From Neptunitalea chrysea (GTDB lineage: Bacteria > Bacteroidota > Bacteroidia > Flavobacteriales > Flavobacteriaceae): a DNA stretch of 64,000 nucleotides. Shown here piece after piece: positions 55,891-64,000 of the stretch. The stretch spans positions 23,700 through 87,699 of the forward strand of contig NZ_BRVP01000016.1 of NCBI RefSeq assembly GCF_027924145.1, written 5' to 3'. Numbering within the stretch: position 1 is the first letter of the stretch; every line of letters begins with the position of its first letter. The translations under genes were made by a program, and so were the position numbers. The notes beneath the pieces are model-generated. The model was not told where the DNA came from. It ran no database searches and was given only the letters and a program-made list of their open reading frames with translations.

Positions 55891-55894
55891 TAAA

Positions 55895-55902
55895 TATATT
55901 TG
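55895..55902 (+). promoter_or_regulatory. -7 box of the TonB receptor/HmuY operon
   Basis: TATATTTG is a perfect TAnnTTTG match 39 bases before the receptor ATG. The palindrome 55868-55890 fills the spacer between the -33 and -7 regions, a place where a repressor would block polymerase. Confidence 0.6.
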
Positions 55903-55941
55903 CACGGTTATTGAAAATGGATCTAAATAAAAATAACATTA

Positions 55942-58071
55942 ATGAGCAAATGTATTTCTAAGGTTTATCTAATATTCATGCTGTGTGGGGTATTAAATGT
56001 ATTGCAAGCACAAACGAATGATAGCATACCAGAAAATGTAAAAGATTTGGAAGAGGTAGTGGTTAGCGGACAGTATAACCCGCAATCTGTAAACAAGTCG
56101 GTTTTTGAAGTTAAAGTAATTACCCAAAAAGAGATTGCCTTAAGAGGAGGTAATAATCTTGCCGATATATTAAACCAAACACTTAACATAACTATTATAC
56201 CTAATGCTTCAACGGGTAAATCTGGGGTTCAGCTCTTTGGGTTAGATGCGCAATACTTTAAGATATTAGTAGATAATATTCCACTTATTAATGATGAAGG
56301 GATGGGTAATAATACAGATCTCACACAAATTAATTTGGATGATATAGAACGCGTAGAGATTGTTGAAGGAGCTATGGGAGTACAATACGGAGCTAATGCA
56401 GTTTCGGGTATCATAAATATTATTACTAAAAAATCTGCCAAATCTAAATGGGAAGTAGTGCCTTACATACAAGAGGAAACTATTGGAGATGAATATGACT
56501 GGGTAGATGAAGGGCGCCATATTCAGTCTATTAAAATAGGACATAACTTTTCTGATAAATTATATGTCAATGGTATTGTTACTCGTAACAATTTTAATGG
56601 CTACTGGGGAAGCAAAAAAGGAAAGAGTTACTTGTATAATGATGAATTAAGAGGGTATGAGTGGTTGCCAAAAGAGCAATATACCGTAAAATCATTGTGG
56701 AATTATACAACTGATAAGTTTAAACTATTTTACAAGTTTGAGTATTTTGATGAAACTACAAATAAGTATGCCGAAGAGGTAAGAGAAAATTATAATCCTG
56801 CTACAGAAACTAACCAGCCGGTAGCCACTGATGAAATTTTTACATCCCAAAGAATTTTAAACCATTTAAATGCGAGTGGTCAACTATGGGGTACTGCACA
56901 TTATGATGTGTCACTTTCATATCAGCAACAAAAACGAAATGTAGAAAACTATAATTATAGAATTCGAACTGGTGAGCAATTTGATATAGAATCTTATGAA
57001 TACGAATCTAGAAAGGCTTGGTATTCTAAGGGGAATCTAAGCAATTTATTACCTACAAAACAATCGGATATTCAATTAGGATATGAAATTACTAGTATAA
57101 AAGGTTTTGCTTCTGCTATATCTGGGTTGTATTCTTCAGAAAACATTTCAAGAACATTAGATTCATACGATGTATTTGCTTCGTCGGAATGGGTTGTGTC
57201 TGATCAATTTTCTGTTCGTCCTGGGGCTCGTGTATTGTTTTCTTCAAATTTTAATACACAAGCAGCACTATCTTTAAGTACCAAATACATTTTTAAAAAT
57301 GGGTTGGAGTTGAGAGGAATCTTAGGAACTTCTCCTCGTTTACCTAGCTATGAAGAATTGTATACCTATTTTGTTGATGTAAACCATGATGTAAGAGGAA
57401 ATGCAAATCTTAATCCTGAGCAAGGTGTTTCAGCTTTTCTTCACTTAAAGAAAAAGTATAAAGTAAAAGAGTGGTATTTAAGCTCGAAGCTTTCAGGGTG
57501 GTTTATGAATGTAAAAGATCGTATTGAGTTAATTATTATTAATAGTTCTCCCTTACAGTACCAATACAGTAATATAGATACCTATAATGCTTGGGGGTTA
57601 ACCCTTACTGAAGGGGCTATGTTGCATAATTTTAGAATCAATGCCGGAGCTACTTTTTCAGGAATTTCTAAAGTGATTGCTTCTGAAGAAGATTATAACG
57701 ATGATTATTTGTATGGGCTTCAATTGAATACCAATGCTTCTTATACGGTTCCTAAATGGAACACAACCTTTTCTGCATATTTAAAATATACCGGACCGCA
57801 ATATCAATATGTACAAAATACGAATGATGCAGGGGAAACTATTGTGATTAAGGGGAAACAGTCTGAATTTACTTGGGTAGATGCAACTGTAAAGAAATCA
57901 TTTTATGATAATAAACTAGAGGCAACTCTAGGAGCCCGAAACCTACTCGATATAACTTCTGTGAGAACTACAGCTGTAGAGGGAGCAGCGCATTCAGATC
58001 CGGCTTCTTCGCAATTATTAGGTTACGGTAGATCATACTTTATAAAACTCTTATACAAATTCAATTTTTAA
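55942..58071 (+). CDS. TonB-dependent outer membrane receptor, HmuY-linked
   Basis: This receptor would import a chelate such as heme or a siderophore through the outer membrane with TonB energy. A signal peptide ends in LQAQ; the TonB box region is DLEEVVVSGQYNP near residue 31, the plug follows (GVQLFGLDAQYFKILVDNIP, VEIVEGAMGVQYGANAVSGI), and the barrel ends in LLYKFNF. At 709 residues it has the size of iron-type receptors, without the carboxypeptidase-like domain of SusC. Two HmuY-type genes follow after 3 and 32 bases. The ligand is inferred from HmuY. Confidence 0.93.
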   Translation: MSKCISKVYLIFMLCGVLNVLQAQTNDSIPENVKDLEEVVVSGQYNPQSVNKSVFEVKVITQKEIALRGGNNLADILNQTLNITIIPNASTGKSGVQLFGLDAQYFKILVDNIPLINDEGMGNNTDLTQINLDDIERVEIVEGAMGVQYGANAVSGIINIITKKSAKSKWEVVPYIQEETIGDEYDWVDEGRHIQSIKIGHNFSDKLYVNGIVTRNNFNGYWGSKKGKSYLYNDELRGYEWLPKEQYTVKSLWNYTTDKFKLFYKFEYFDETTNKYAEEVRENYNPATETNQPVATDEIFTSQRILNHLNASGQLWGTAHYDVSLSYQQQKRNVENYNYRIRTGEQFDIESYEYESRKAWYSKGNLSNLLPTKQSDIQLGYEITSIKGFASAISGLYSSENISRTLDSYDVFASSEWVVSDQFSVRPGARVLFSSNFNTQAALSLSTKYIFKNGLELRGILGTSPRLPSYEELYTYFVDVNHDVRGNANLNPEQGVSAFLHLKKKYKVKEWYLSSKLSGWFMNVKDRIELIIINSSPLQYQYSNIDTYNAWGLTLTEGAMLHNFRINAGATFSGISKVIASEEDYNDDYLYGLQLNTNASYTVPKWNTTFSAYLKYTGPQYQYVQNTNDAGETIVIKGKQSEFTWVDATVKKSFYDNKLEATLGARNLLDITSVRTTAVEGAAHSDPASSQLLGYGRSYFIKLLYKFNF

Positions 58072-58074
58072 TAA

Positions 58075-59475
58075 ATGAAGAAAAGATACATTACATATAT
58101 ATTTTTCATACTAGCATTCATAAGCTGTAAAGAGAATGATGATATACCGGCACAACCATTTGTAGCTGCTTTTGAGAAGTTATCGGTCAATTTTTCGGCT
58201 ATAACAAGTAGTGAGGATGTAACTATTGTTTTTTCTGAGGCTGCATCTTATGATGGTCAGGTTACTATACAAGTAATCACTGAGAATACAACTTACGGAA
58301 CAGATTTTACGACTACTCCATCAGCAGAAAATAGTCAGCTAACTATTAGTTTCTCAAAAGGAGATGAATCTATATCATTCAATTTTGGAAGTTTAATCTA
58401 TCCTTATGAAGTAACTGATAATGATAAATCGGTGACTTTTGAGATTATAGATATATCGTATACCGGGTATCATAATATTCAGGGATATACAAGCGCAGTT
58501 GTTTCTTTTGAAACTTCCCTTGGAGCAACAACAATTGCTGAGGTTGGCGGCCCTAATGAAGGTGATCAGGTGTTTATTGATTTAAGTACCGAAGTGGTAA
58601 CTACTGCTCAAAGAGATTCATGGGACTTAGGTTTCTATGGGGGAAGTGACTTTAGAGTAGGTATCAACGGATCTATTTATATGGCGGCAGGTGCTATTGA
58701 TGCAACAGATATTGATGCTGTTACAGCAGATGACGTTGCTACACTTCAAAGTCAGGTGGCAGTTGGTACTTTCGATCCAACTAATGAAGCCTATATAGAT
58801 AGTCCTGATGGACTTATTACAGGAACGGCTATAGATGAAATATCAGATGTAGACTCAGAGAATAAAGTATATCTGGTAAATATGGGGTATTACATAGGAA
58901 CTGATGAAGCGCTTACGGGAAGTGTTGCTATAGCAGGGGATCATAGAGGATGGAAAAAAATACGTGTGCTAAGAAGTGGAGAAGGGTACATATTACAATA
59001 TGCAGATATAGATGCTACTACCCATCAAGAGGTGACAATCGCTAAAGATTCAGCGTACAACTTTATCTTCTTTAGTCTGGAAAATGAAATGGAAGTTACT
59101 GTTGAGCCTGAAAAAGCCTTATGGGATTTAAGTTTTACCGTATTTACCAATGTTATTGATGGTGCTGGTTCTTACGGGTACTCCGATTTTGTAATCAACA
59201 ATATAAAAGCAGGAGTTAAGGTGTATGAGGTTGAAACTACAGATGTAACGTACGCTGATTTTGATGTTGCAGCTATAGATGAAAGCTTATTTGAAAATGA
59301 TCAGCGTGTAATAGGAGCCGATTGGAGAGATGTATTTTCGGGAAGTGTATACACCGATAAATATTATGTGTTAAAAGATGTAGATGGTAATTATTACAAA
59401 ATAAAAATGCTAGAATTACTTAGTGAAAGTGGGGAACGCGGATATCCAAAATTTGAATATAAATTAATTAATTAA
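58075..59475 (+). CDS. HmuY-family surface lipoprotein
   Basis: A lipoprotein signal with lipobox FISC ends near residue 19. The C-terminal 300 residues carry HmuY-family features: RDSWDLGFYGGSDFRVGING near residue 180, MEVTVEPEKALWDLSF near residue 342 and the end segment GNYYKIKMLELLSESGERGY. In Porphyromonas HmuY is a hemophore that hands heme to its TonB receptor. The N-terminal 150 residues form an extra beta-rich domain. It lies three bases after the receptor gene. The axial heme ligands cannot be assigned by eye. Confidence 0.82.
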   Translation: MKKRYITYIFFILAFISCKENDDIPAQPFVAAFEKLSVNFSAITSSEDVTIVFSEAASYDGQVTIQVITENTTYGTDFTTTPSAENSQLTISFSKGDESISFNFGSLIYPYEVTDNDKSVTFEIIDISYTGYHNIQGYTSAVVSFETSLGATTIAEVGGPNEGDQVFIDLSTEVVTTAQRDSWDLGFYGGSDFRVGINGSIYMAAGAIDATDIDAVTADDVATLQSQVAVGTFDPTNEAYIDSPDGLITGTAIDEISDVDSENKVYLVNMGYYIGTDEALTGSVAIAGDHRGWKKIRVLRSGEGYILQYADIDATTHQEVTIAKDSAYNFIFFSLENEMEVTVEPEKALWDLSFTVFTNVIDGAGSYGYSDFVINNIKAGVKVYEVETTDVTYADFDVAAIDESLFENDQRVIGADWRDVFSGSVYTDKYYVLKDVDGNYYKIKMLELLSESGERGYPKFEYKLIN

Positions 59476-59507
59476 CAGTAAATATAAAACCAAAATAAAT
59501 TGAAATT

Positions 59508-60779
59508 ATGAAGAGAATACTACCATTATTAATTGTATTGGGGGTGCTTTGTTCTACTTTACAAGCGCAAACTCAGGTGTCTGGCTCTGTAACTTTAGGG
59601 GCAGCATATGTGAATGAATCGTACTATAAATTATCTACTTCTACCGAAGCTTCTTTAGATGCTTCTACTTGGGATATAGCTTTTTATAGAGAAAATAATT
59701 ATGATGCTGCGGTGAGAATAAATGATCATAAAGCAATAAGTGTTTTTGAAGCTTCTATAGCTCCGAGTGATTGGTCAACTATTGATGTAGCTAATATTGA
59801 TAACTGGACACAGTTGTATAATAGTGAAACAGAATGGACAACCGGTGCTTTTGATAACGGTTCGTATAGTCCAGCAAATGGATATACGTTCGGATATGGT
59901 TGGGGTGAATATAACTTTACTACTCACCATATAACTGGTAAAGTAATTTTTGTTTTAGAGTATGCAGATGGAACCTACCGTAAATTTATGATTGAAGATT
60001 ATTATGGTGGTTATACCTTTAAATTTGCTACATGGGATGGAACCAACTGGAGTGCAGATACTACACATACTATTAGTAATACTACTAATACATCTAATTT
60101 ATTTAATTATTATAATTTAGAAACTTCTTCTGAGGTAACTGTTGAACCAGCAAGTACCGATTGGGATTTGTTGTTTACAAAATACAATACAGATATTATG
60201 GGAGATGGTTCTATGATGTACCCTGTAATTGGTGTTTTACATCACCCAGATATTGAAGTTGCCAAAAATGATGAGACAACTTCTACAGATACTTCGAACT
60301 TAACATATAATGCCGATATTAATACTATTGGGTATGACTGGAAAAATTACACTGGGAGTACTTATGTAGTAGCAACAGGAATGGCTTACTATGTGAAATA
60401 TGCAGATGGAACTATTTACAGGTTGGTATTTGCAACTTATGAAGGAAGTTTAACAGGAGTTATAACATTCAATTATAGCGATGTTACCAATGCGTTAGAT
60501 ACCGAAACTTTTGATAATGATATTTCTTTTGGAATTTACCCTAATCCAACAATCAACAAGCAGGTAAGTCTTGTATATGATATACCAACAGGGGTGAATA
60601 CTGAAAATAAAGTAACTATTTATTCAGTTAATGGAGCGGTTGTTTTTGAGAAAACAATTAATGATACTGCAGGTTTTTATAATACAGACCTGGATTTGTC
60701 TTCTTTAACTAATGGGATGTACTTACTTAAATTTCAAACCGGAGATACGTCTATAACTAAAAAAGTTGTATTAAAATAA
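59508..60779 (+). CDS. HmuY-like protein with a C-terminal T9SS sorting domain
   Basis: A signal peptide ending in LQAQ is followed by about 300 residues with the same motifs as the upstream HmuY protein: STWDIAFYRENNYDAAVRIN near residue 54, SEVTVEPASTDWDLLFT near residue 205 and the YVKYADGTIYRLVFATYEG segment. The last 80 residues are a type A sorting domain of the type IX system (GIYPNPTINKQ, VTIYSVNGAVVFEKTI, NGMYLLKFQTGDTSITKKVV). So this copy would be secreted across the outer membrane or attached outside, while its neighbour is a lipoprotein. No lipobox is present. Confidence 0.82.
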   Translation: MKRILPLLIVLGVLCSTLQAQTQVSGSVTLGAAYVNESYYKLSTSTEASLDASTWDIAFYRENNYDAAVRINDHKAISVFEASIAPSDWSTIDVANIDNWTQLYNSETEWTTGAFDNGSYSPANGYTFGYGWGEYNFTTHHITGKVIFVLEYADGTYRKFMIEDYYGGYTFKFATWDGTNWSADTTHTISNTTNTSNLFNYYNLETSSEVTVEPASTDWDLLFTKYNTDIMGDGSMMYPVIGVLHHPDIEVAKNDETTSTDTSNLTYNADINTIGYDWKNYTGSTYVVATGMAYYVKYADGTIYRLVFATYEGSLTGVITFNYSDVTNALDTETFDNDISFGIYPNPTINKQVSLVYDIPTGVNTENKVTIYSVNGAVVFEKTINDTAGFYNTDLDLSSLTNGMYLLKFQTGDTSITKKVVLK

Positions 60780-60846
60780 AGAGGTAAACAGCGTTTATAG
60801 TGTTTAGAATTGGTTCGTTTCTAATTATTATTGTTTATCAATTAGT

Positions 60847-60890
60847 AAAGAGGCCGTCTTAAAAGTATTTAGGACAGCCTCTTTTTCTTT
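60847..60890 (+). terminator. Terminator of the HmuY operon
   Basis: AGAGGC (60849-60854) pairs with GCCTCT (60877-60882), extended by a GTC/GAC inner stem, followed by a T-rich run. It lies about 70 bases past the last HmuY-like gene. Confidence 0.75.
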
Positions 60891-60983
60891 TAAAAGATTA
60901 GTTTTATAAAGGTATAAACGTATTTAATCTCCAATATCTATTAAAATCTGGAATTAGCGTTTCTTACTTAAGAACCAAATTAT

Positions 60984-60991
60984 TAACTTTG
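60984..60991 (+). promoter_or_regulatory. -7 box of ffh
   Basis: TAACTTTG matches TAnnTTTG 24 bases before the ffh ATG. No TTG is clear at -33. Five bases after it the CTCTAAAAAGAG element begins. Confidence 0.55.
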
Positions 60992-60996
60992 CCATT

Positions 60997-61008
60997 CTCT
61001 AAAAAGAG
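60997..61008 (+). promoter_or_regulatory. 5' hairpin element of the ffh leader
   Basis: CTCTAAAAAGAG begins five bases past the -7 box and could form a small hairpin at the 5' end of the message. It is identical in sequence and spacing to the rpsL element at 24498-24509. Confidence 0.45.
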
Positions 61009-61015
61009 CAGTTTT

Positions 61016-62347
61016 ATGTTTGATAATTTAAGTGAAAAGTTAGATAAAGCCCTACATGTATTAAAAGGACATGGGCAAATTACCGAAATTAATGTTGCTG
61101 AAACGATAAAAGAAGTTCGTAGAGCGCTCTTAGATGCCGATGTTAACTTTAAGATAGCCAAGGAGTTTACCAATCGTGTAAAGGAAAAAGCGCTTGGAGA
61201 AAACGTATTGACTACCTTACAGCCAGGGCAGTTAATGGTTAAGATTGTTAAAGACCAACTTACCCAATTAATGGGAGGTGATGCGGAAGGTATAAACCTT
61301 TCAGGAAATCCTTCTGTAATTTTAATGTCTGGTTTACAAGGGTCTGGTAAGACTACCTTTTCAGGAAAATTAGCTAGTTTTCTTAAAAATAAAAAAACCA
61401 AAAAACCATTATTAGTAGCCTGTGATGTATACCGTCCAGCGGCGGTAGATCAGTTACATGTGGTAGGAGAACAAGTTGGAGTAGAAGTATATTCTGATAA
61501 AGGAAATACTGATCCGGTTGCTATTGCAAAGGCTGGTATTGCACATGCAAAGCAAAACGGAAATAATGTAGTTATTATAGATACCGCAGGTCGTTTAGCA
61601 GTAGACGAACAAATGATGAAAGAAATTGCTGAAATTCATAAGGCAATTACTCCAGAGGAAACATTATTTGTGGTTGATGCAATGACAGGGCAAGATGCTG
61701 TGAATACAGCTAAAGCTTTTAACGATGTATTAAATTTTGACGGGGTTATTTTAACCAAGTTAGATGGGGATACACGTGGTGGTGCAGCAATTTCTATTAA
61801 GTCGGTAGTAGATAAACCAATTAAGTTTATTGGTACGGGTGAAAAGATGGATGCTATTGATGTATTCTATCCTGCTCGTATGGCCGATCGTATATTGGGT
61901 ATGGGAGACGTTGTGTCGTTAGTAGAACGTGCTCAGGAACAATATGACGAAGAAGAAGCTAGAAAACTTCAGAAGAAAATTGCTAAAAACCAGTTTGGTT
62001 TTGATGATTTCTTATCGCAAATTCAGCAGATTAAGAAGATGGGTAGCATGAAAGATTTACTTGAAATGATACCTGGTGCAGGGAAAGCTCTTAAAGGAAT
62101 TGATATTGATGATGATGCTTTTAAACATGTAGAAGCTATTATACATTCTATGACACCTGATGAGCGTACCACACCAACCGTCTTAAATGCAAGCAGAAAG
62201 AAGAGAATAGCTAAAGGTAGCGGACGTACTGTTCAAGAGGTAAACCAGTTACTTAAGCAATTTGATCAGATGAGCAAAATGATGAAGATGATGCAAGGAG
62301 GCGGAGGCCGCCAGATGATGCAGATGATGGGAAAAATGAAAAGATAA
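61016..62347 (+). CDS. ffh: Signal recognition particle protein Ffh
   Basis: Ffh binds signal sequences and the SRP RNA and delivers nascent membrane proteins to FtsY and SecYEG. The N domain begins MFDNLSEKLDKALHVLKG; the G domain has GLQGSGKTTFSGKLA near residue 103, DTAGRLAVD and TKLDGDTRGGAA; the methionine-rich M domain ends in FDQMSKMMKMMQGGGG and MMGKMKR. The ATG at 61016 is used (443 residues); an upstream TTG would lie inside the promoter. The SRP RNA gene is not seen in this window. Confidence 0.98.
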   Translation: MFDNLSEKLDKALHVLKGHGQITEINVAETIKEVRRALLDADVNFKIAKEFTNRVKEKALGENVLTTLQPGQLMVKIVKDQLTQLMGGDAEGINLSGNPSVILMSGLQGSGKTTFSGKLASFLKNKKTKKPLLVACDVYRPAAVDQLHVVGEQVGVEVYSDKGNTDPVAIAKAGIAHAKQNGNNVVIIDTAGRLAVDEQMMKEIAEIHKAITPEETLFVVDAMTGQDAVNTAKAFNDVLNFDGVILTKLDGDTRGGAAISIKSVVDKPIKFIGTGEKMDAIDVFYPARMADRILGMGDVVSLVERAQEQYDEEEARKLQKKIAKNQFGFDDFLSQIQQIKKMGSMKDLLEMIPGAGKALKGIDIDDDAFKHVEAIIHSMTPDERTTPTVLNASRKKRIAKGSGRTVQEVNQLLKQFDQMSKMMKMMQGGGGRQMMQMMGKMKR

Positions 62348-62356
62348 TATCATATT

Positions 62357-62385
62357 AACGCCTGTAATTTTCAGGCGTTCTTTTA
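62357..62385 (+). terminator. Terminator of ffh
   Basis: AACGCCTG (62357-62364) and CAGGCGTT (62372-62379) form a perfect eight-pair stem followed by CTTTT, just after ffh and 27 bases before folD. Confidence 0.8.
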
Positions 62386-62411
62386 TTAACTAAGCAACAA
62401 CACAACGAAGT

Positions 62412-63296
62412 ATGGAGATATTAGACGGAAAAAAGATTTCTGAGCAAATAAAGGATGAAATAGCACTTGAAGTAAGTGCTATGAAAGAAAGAGGGGAAAA
62501 GGTTCCGCATTTAGCGGCGGTATTGGTAGGTAATGATGGTGCGAGTTTAACCTATGTAGGTAGTAAAGTAAGATCGTGTGAAAGAATTGGTTTTGAGTCT
62601 ACACTTGTTAAATTGCCTGATACAACCACTGAAGAAGAGCTGTTGTTAAAAATTAAGGAATTAAATGATGATGTTGCTATCGACGGATTTATAGTTCAGT
62701 TGCCGTTGCCTAAACATATTGATGAGCAAAAGGTATTAATGGCTATTGACCCTGATAAAGATGTAGATGGTTTTCACCCAACCAACTTTGGTAAAATGGC
62801 ATTGGAATTACAAACATTTATTCCGGCTACTCCTTTTGGTATTTTAGAGTTGTTAAAGAGATATAATGTAGAAACAAGTGGTAAAAACACTGTTGTTATC
62901 GGGCGTTCTCATATTGTAGGTAGACCAATGAGTATTTTAATGAGTAGAAAAGGATATCCGGGAGATGCTACCGTAACCTTAACGCATAGTAGAACCAAGG
63001 ATTTAGCTACTTTTACAAAAGATGCTGATATAGTTATTACAGCTTTAGGAAGTCCTGATTTCTTAAAAGCAGATATGGTAAAAGACGGGGTGGTGATTAT
63101 TGATGTTGGAATAACCCGAGTACCTGATGAAACAGTAGCTAAGGGATATCGTATTACAGGAGATGTAGACTTTGCTGAGGTGTCACCAAAAGCTAGTTTT
63201 ATTACACCGGTTCCTGGAGGGGTAGGCCCTATGACAATTGCAATGTTATTGAAAAATACATTATTAGCAAGAGAGCGTCATAATGCAAAGAAATAA
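62412..63296 (+). CDS. folD: Bifunctional methylenetetrahydrofolate dehydrogenase/cyclohydrolase FolD
   Basis: FolD converts 5,10-methylene-THF to 10-formyl-THF for purine and formyl-Met synthesis. [20 protein letters not shown] near residue 49 holds the catalytic tyrosine and lysine region, [13 protein letters not shown] near residue 94 and [14 protein letters not shown] near residue 162 follow, then the NADP-binding part, and [14 protein letters not shown] near residue 272. It is 294 residues. The ffh terminator lies just before it and I see no clear promoter box, so some read-through is likely. Confidence 0.98.
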   Translation: MEILDGKKISEQIKDEIALEVSAMKERGEKVPHLAAVLVGNDGASLTYVGSKVRSCERIGFESTLVKLPDTTTEEELLLKIKELNDDVAIDGFIVQLPLPKHIDEQKVLMAIDPDKDVDGFHPTNFGKMALELQTFIPATPFGILELLKRYNVETSGKNTVVIGRSHIVGRPMSILMSRKGYPGDATVTLTHSRTKDLATFTKDADIVITALGSPDFLKADMVKDGVVIIDVGITRVPDETVAKGYRITGDVDFAEVSPKASFITPVPGGVGPMTIAMLLKNTLLARERHNAKK

Positions 63297-63315
63297 AGTA
63301 GATTGTTATTTATAT

Positions 63316-63343
63316 AGAAACCGCCTTATGGCGGTTTTTTTTG
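63316..63343 (+). terminator. Terminator of folD
   Basis: AAACCGCC (63318-63325), a TTAT loop and GGCGGTTT (63330-63337) form a perfect eight-pair stem running into a T run. Confidence 0.9.
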
Positions 63344-63353
63344 TCATGAGCTT

Positions 63354-63482
63354 TTAACTTTTAAGGTGTTTCATGGGAAGTGCCGAGGCTACCTCCATTT
63401 CCATAAAATCAGATAAATATACTCCTATAATAATACCTTGAATTAATTCTGCTAATAGTATTCTTAAAGCAGTAAGATTTTG
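63354..63482 (-). pseudogene. Possible remnant of a degraded gene
   Basis: The frame reads NLTALRILLAELIQGIIIGV and then a segment with DFMEMEVASALPMKH before a stop, which looks like the C-terminal part of a real protein. There is an in-frame stop just upstream and no start codon before residue 26. I cannot name the family. It may be a decayed gene end or a chance frame. Confidence 0.25.
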
Positions 63483-63610
63483 TTATCTAAAATAAGAGTG
63501 AAGTAGAAGCCTTTTTAAGAGCTAAACAAAATATAAGCATCTCTTTTACGTGCTAGCTTAAATGTTAAAATTAGGCTTGGTTGAACTAGTAACGTGTTGT
63601 TTTTTAGAAG

Positions 63611-63997
63611 TTATTTTTCATAAAATTCAATAGGTAATTTATCAGGATCTTCAATAAAAAAGAAATTTTTTCCTGTAAATTCATCAATGCGAATGGCTTC
63701 TGTAAAGATTTTTTTGTCTTGTAAGTAGCCATGTGTTTCTTCTATGTCCTCTACTTCAAAAGCAAGGTGTCTTAGGCCTTGTGCTTCTGGACGAGAAGCT
63801 CTTTTAGGTGGGTTTGGAAAAGAGAATAATTCAATAACATAGACACCGTTTAAAGAAAGATCTAGTTTATAAGAATCTCGTTCTGTTCTATATACTTCTT
63901 GTATGATTTTAAGACCTAGAATATTTGTGTAAAAATCCTTAGATGTTGTATAGTCACTACAAATAATGGCAATATGATGTATACTAGTTATATTCAT
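63611..63997 (-). CDS. VOC-family protein (glyoxalase/YaeR-like)
   Basis: The vicinal-oxygen-chelate fold is seen as two beta-alpha-beta-beta-beta halves in 128 residues. Likely metal ligands are the histidine in SIHHIAIICSDY near residue 7, the glutamate in VYVIELFSFPN near residue 56, the histidine in GLRHLAFEVEDI near residue 77 and the glutamate in KLPIEFYEK at the end. It resembles the YaeR/GloA2 branch, whose substrate is not established. The ATG at 63997 is three bases from the window end, so its promoter is outside. Confidence 0.85.
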   Translation of the reverse strand: MNITSIHHIAIICSDYTTSKDFYTNILGLKIIQEVYRTERDSYKLDLSLNGVYVIELFSFPNPPKRASRPEAQGLRHLAFEVEDIEETHGYLQDKKIFTEAIRIDEFTGKNFFFIEDPDKLPIEFYEK

Positions 63998-64000
63998 AAC

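Larger units (their letters stand above)
63297..63610. other. Intergenic region of 314 bases with terminator and possible gene remnant
   Basis: After the folD terminator (63316-63343) this stretch contains no intact gene. The minus strand has a 42-codon open segment (63354-63482) with protein-like sequence, bounded upstream by an in-frame stop. The rest, 63483-63610, shows only short unconnected frames and no recognisable site. Confidence 0.5.

Noticed and set aside
60989..61015. Upstream TTG start for ffh
   Set aside because: The TTG is part of the TAACTTTG promoter box, and the conserved Ffh N-terminus begins at the ATG at 61016.
60961..61401. Minus-strand frame of 145 codons over the start of ffh
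   Set aside because: It runs antisense through the ffh N and G domains and carries no recognisable protein features.

Overview
The window is chromosomal DNA from a member of the Bacteroidota, most likely family Flavobacteriaceae. The evidence is a low G+C content, promoters of the Bacteroidetes type (a TAnnTTTG -7 box, often with TTG about 17-21 bases upstream), almost no Shine-Dalgarno sequences before start codons, a SusC/SusD pair, a type IX secretion sorting domain, and families typical of this group (DUF6607, CtlX, HmuY). Genes are tightly packed and I see no phage, insertion sequence, CRISPR array, tRNA or rRNA. Most of the window is core genome.

Layout. 1-4543: a partial GbsR/MarR-type regulator, an M3 peptidase and the purine genes purE and purK, all on the minus strand. 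4679-15289: a mainly plus-strand run of hpt-adk-obg, a TPR protein, mpl, radC, a deacetylase-like protein, a YjjG-type nucleotidase, an exported protein and a rhomboid protease, with minus-strand DUF1569 and rarA genes between them. 15299-24321: minus strand, rlmB, then a SusC/SusD nutrient-uptake operon with two extra surface lipoproteins, then an Omp85-type outer membrane protein. 24548-41608: the long str/S10/spc/alpha ribosomal cluster (rpsL to rplQ), including fusA, secY, infA and rpoA but no tuf, map or adk. Three intercistronic gaps inside it hold RNA structures. 41718-49721: carA-eno, a GT5 glycogen/starch synthase, gltA, a pair of guanidino-group hydrolases (DDAH-family plus CtlX) and an Rrf2 regulator. 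49714-52401: minus strand SDR/DUF2867, marC and a conserved small protein. 52400-54849: argS and a pentapeptide-repeat protein. 54918-60779: an iron/heme-type locus in which DUF6607 diverges from a TonB receptor, an HmuY lipoprotein and a second HmuY-like protein carrying a T9SS tail. 61016-63997: ffh, folD and a VOC-family protein.

How the genes work together. The ribosomal cluster, ffh and secY supply translation and membrane targeting. purEK, hpt and adk make and salvage purines. mpl recycles cell wall. The two TonB-linked loci and the Omp85 protein serve the outer membrane. The DDAH-family/CtlX pair could turn arginine or a derivative into citrulline and then ornithine.

I found no obvious new multi-gene defence or mobile system. 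The least explained signals are regulatory: a terminator-like hairpin between rpsJ and rplC, a long hairpin between rpsK and rpsD, a palindrome shared by divergent promoters at the HmuY locus, an identical hairpin element just after the rpsL and ffh promoters, leaderless-type promoters, and a possible small RNA near 2.6 kb.
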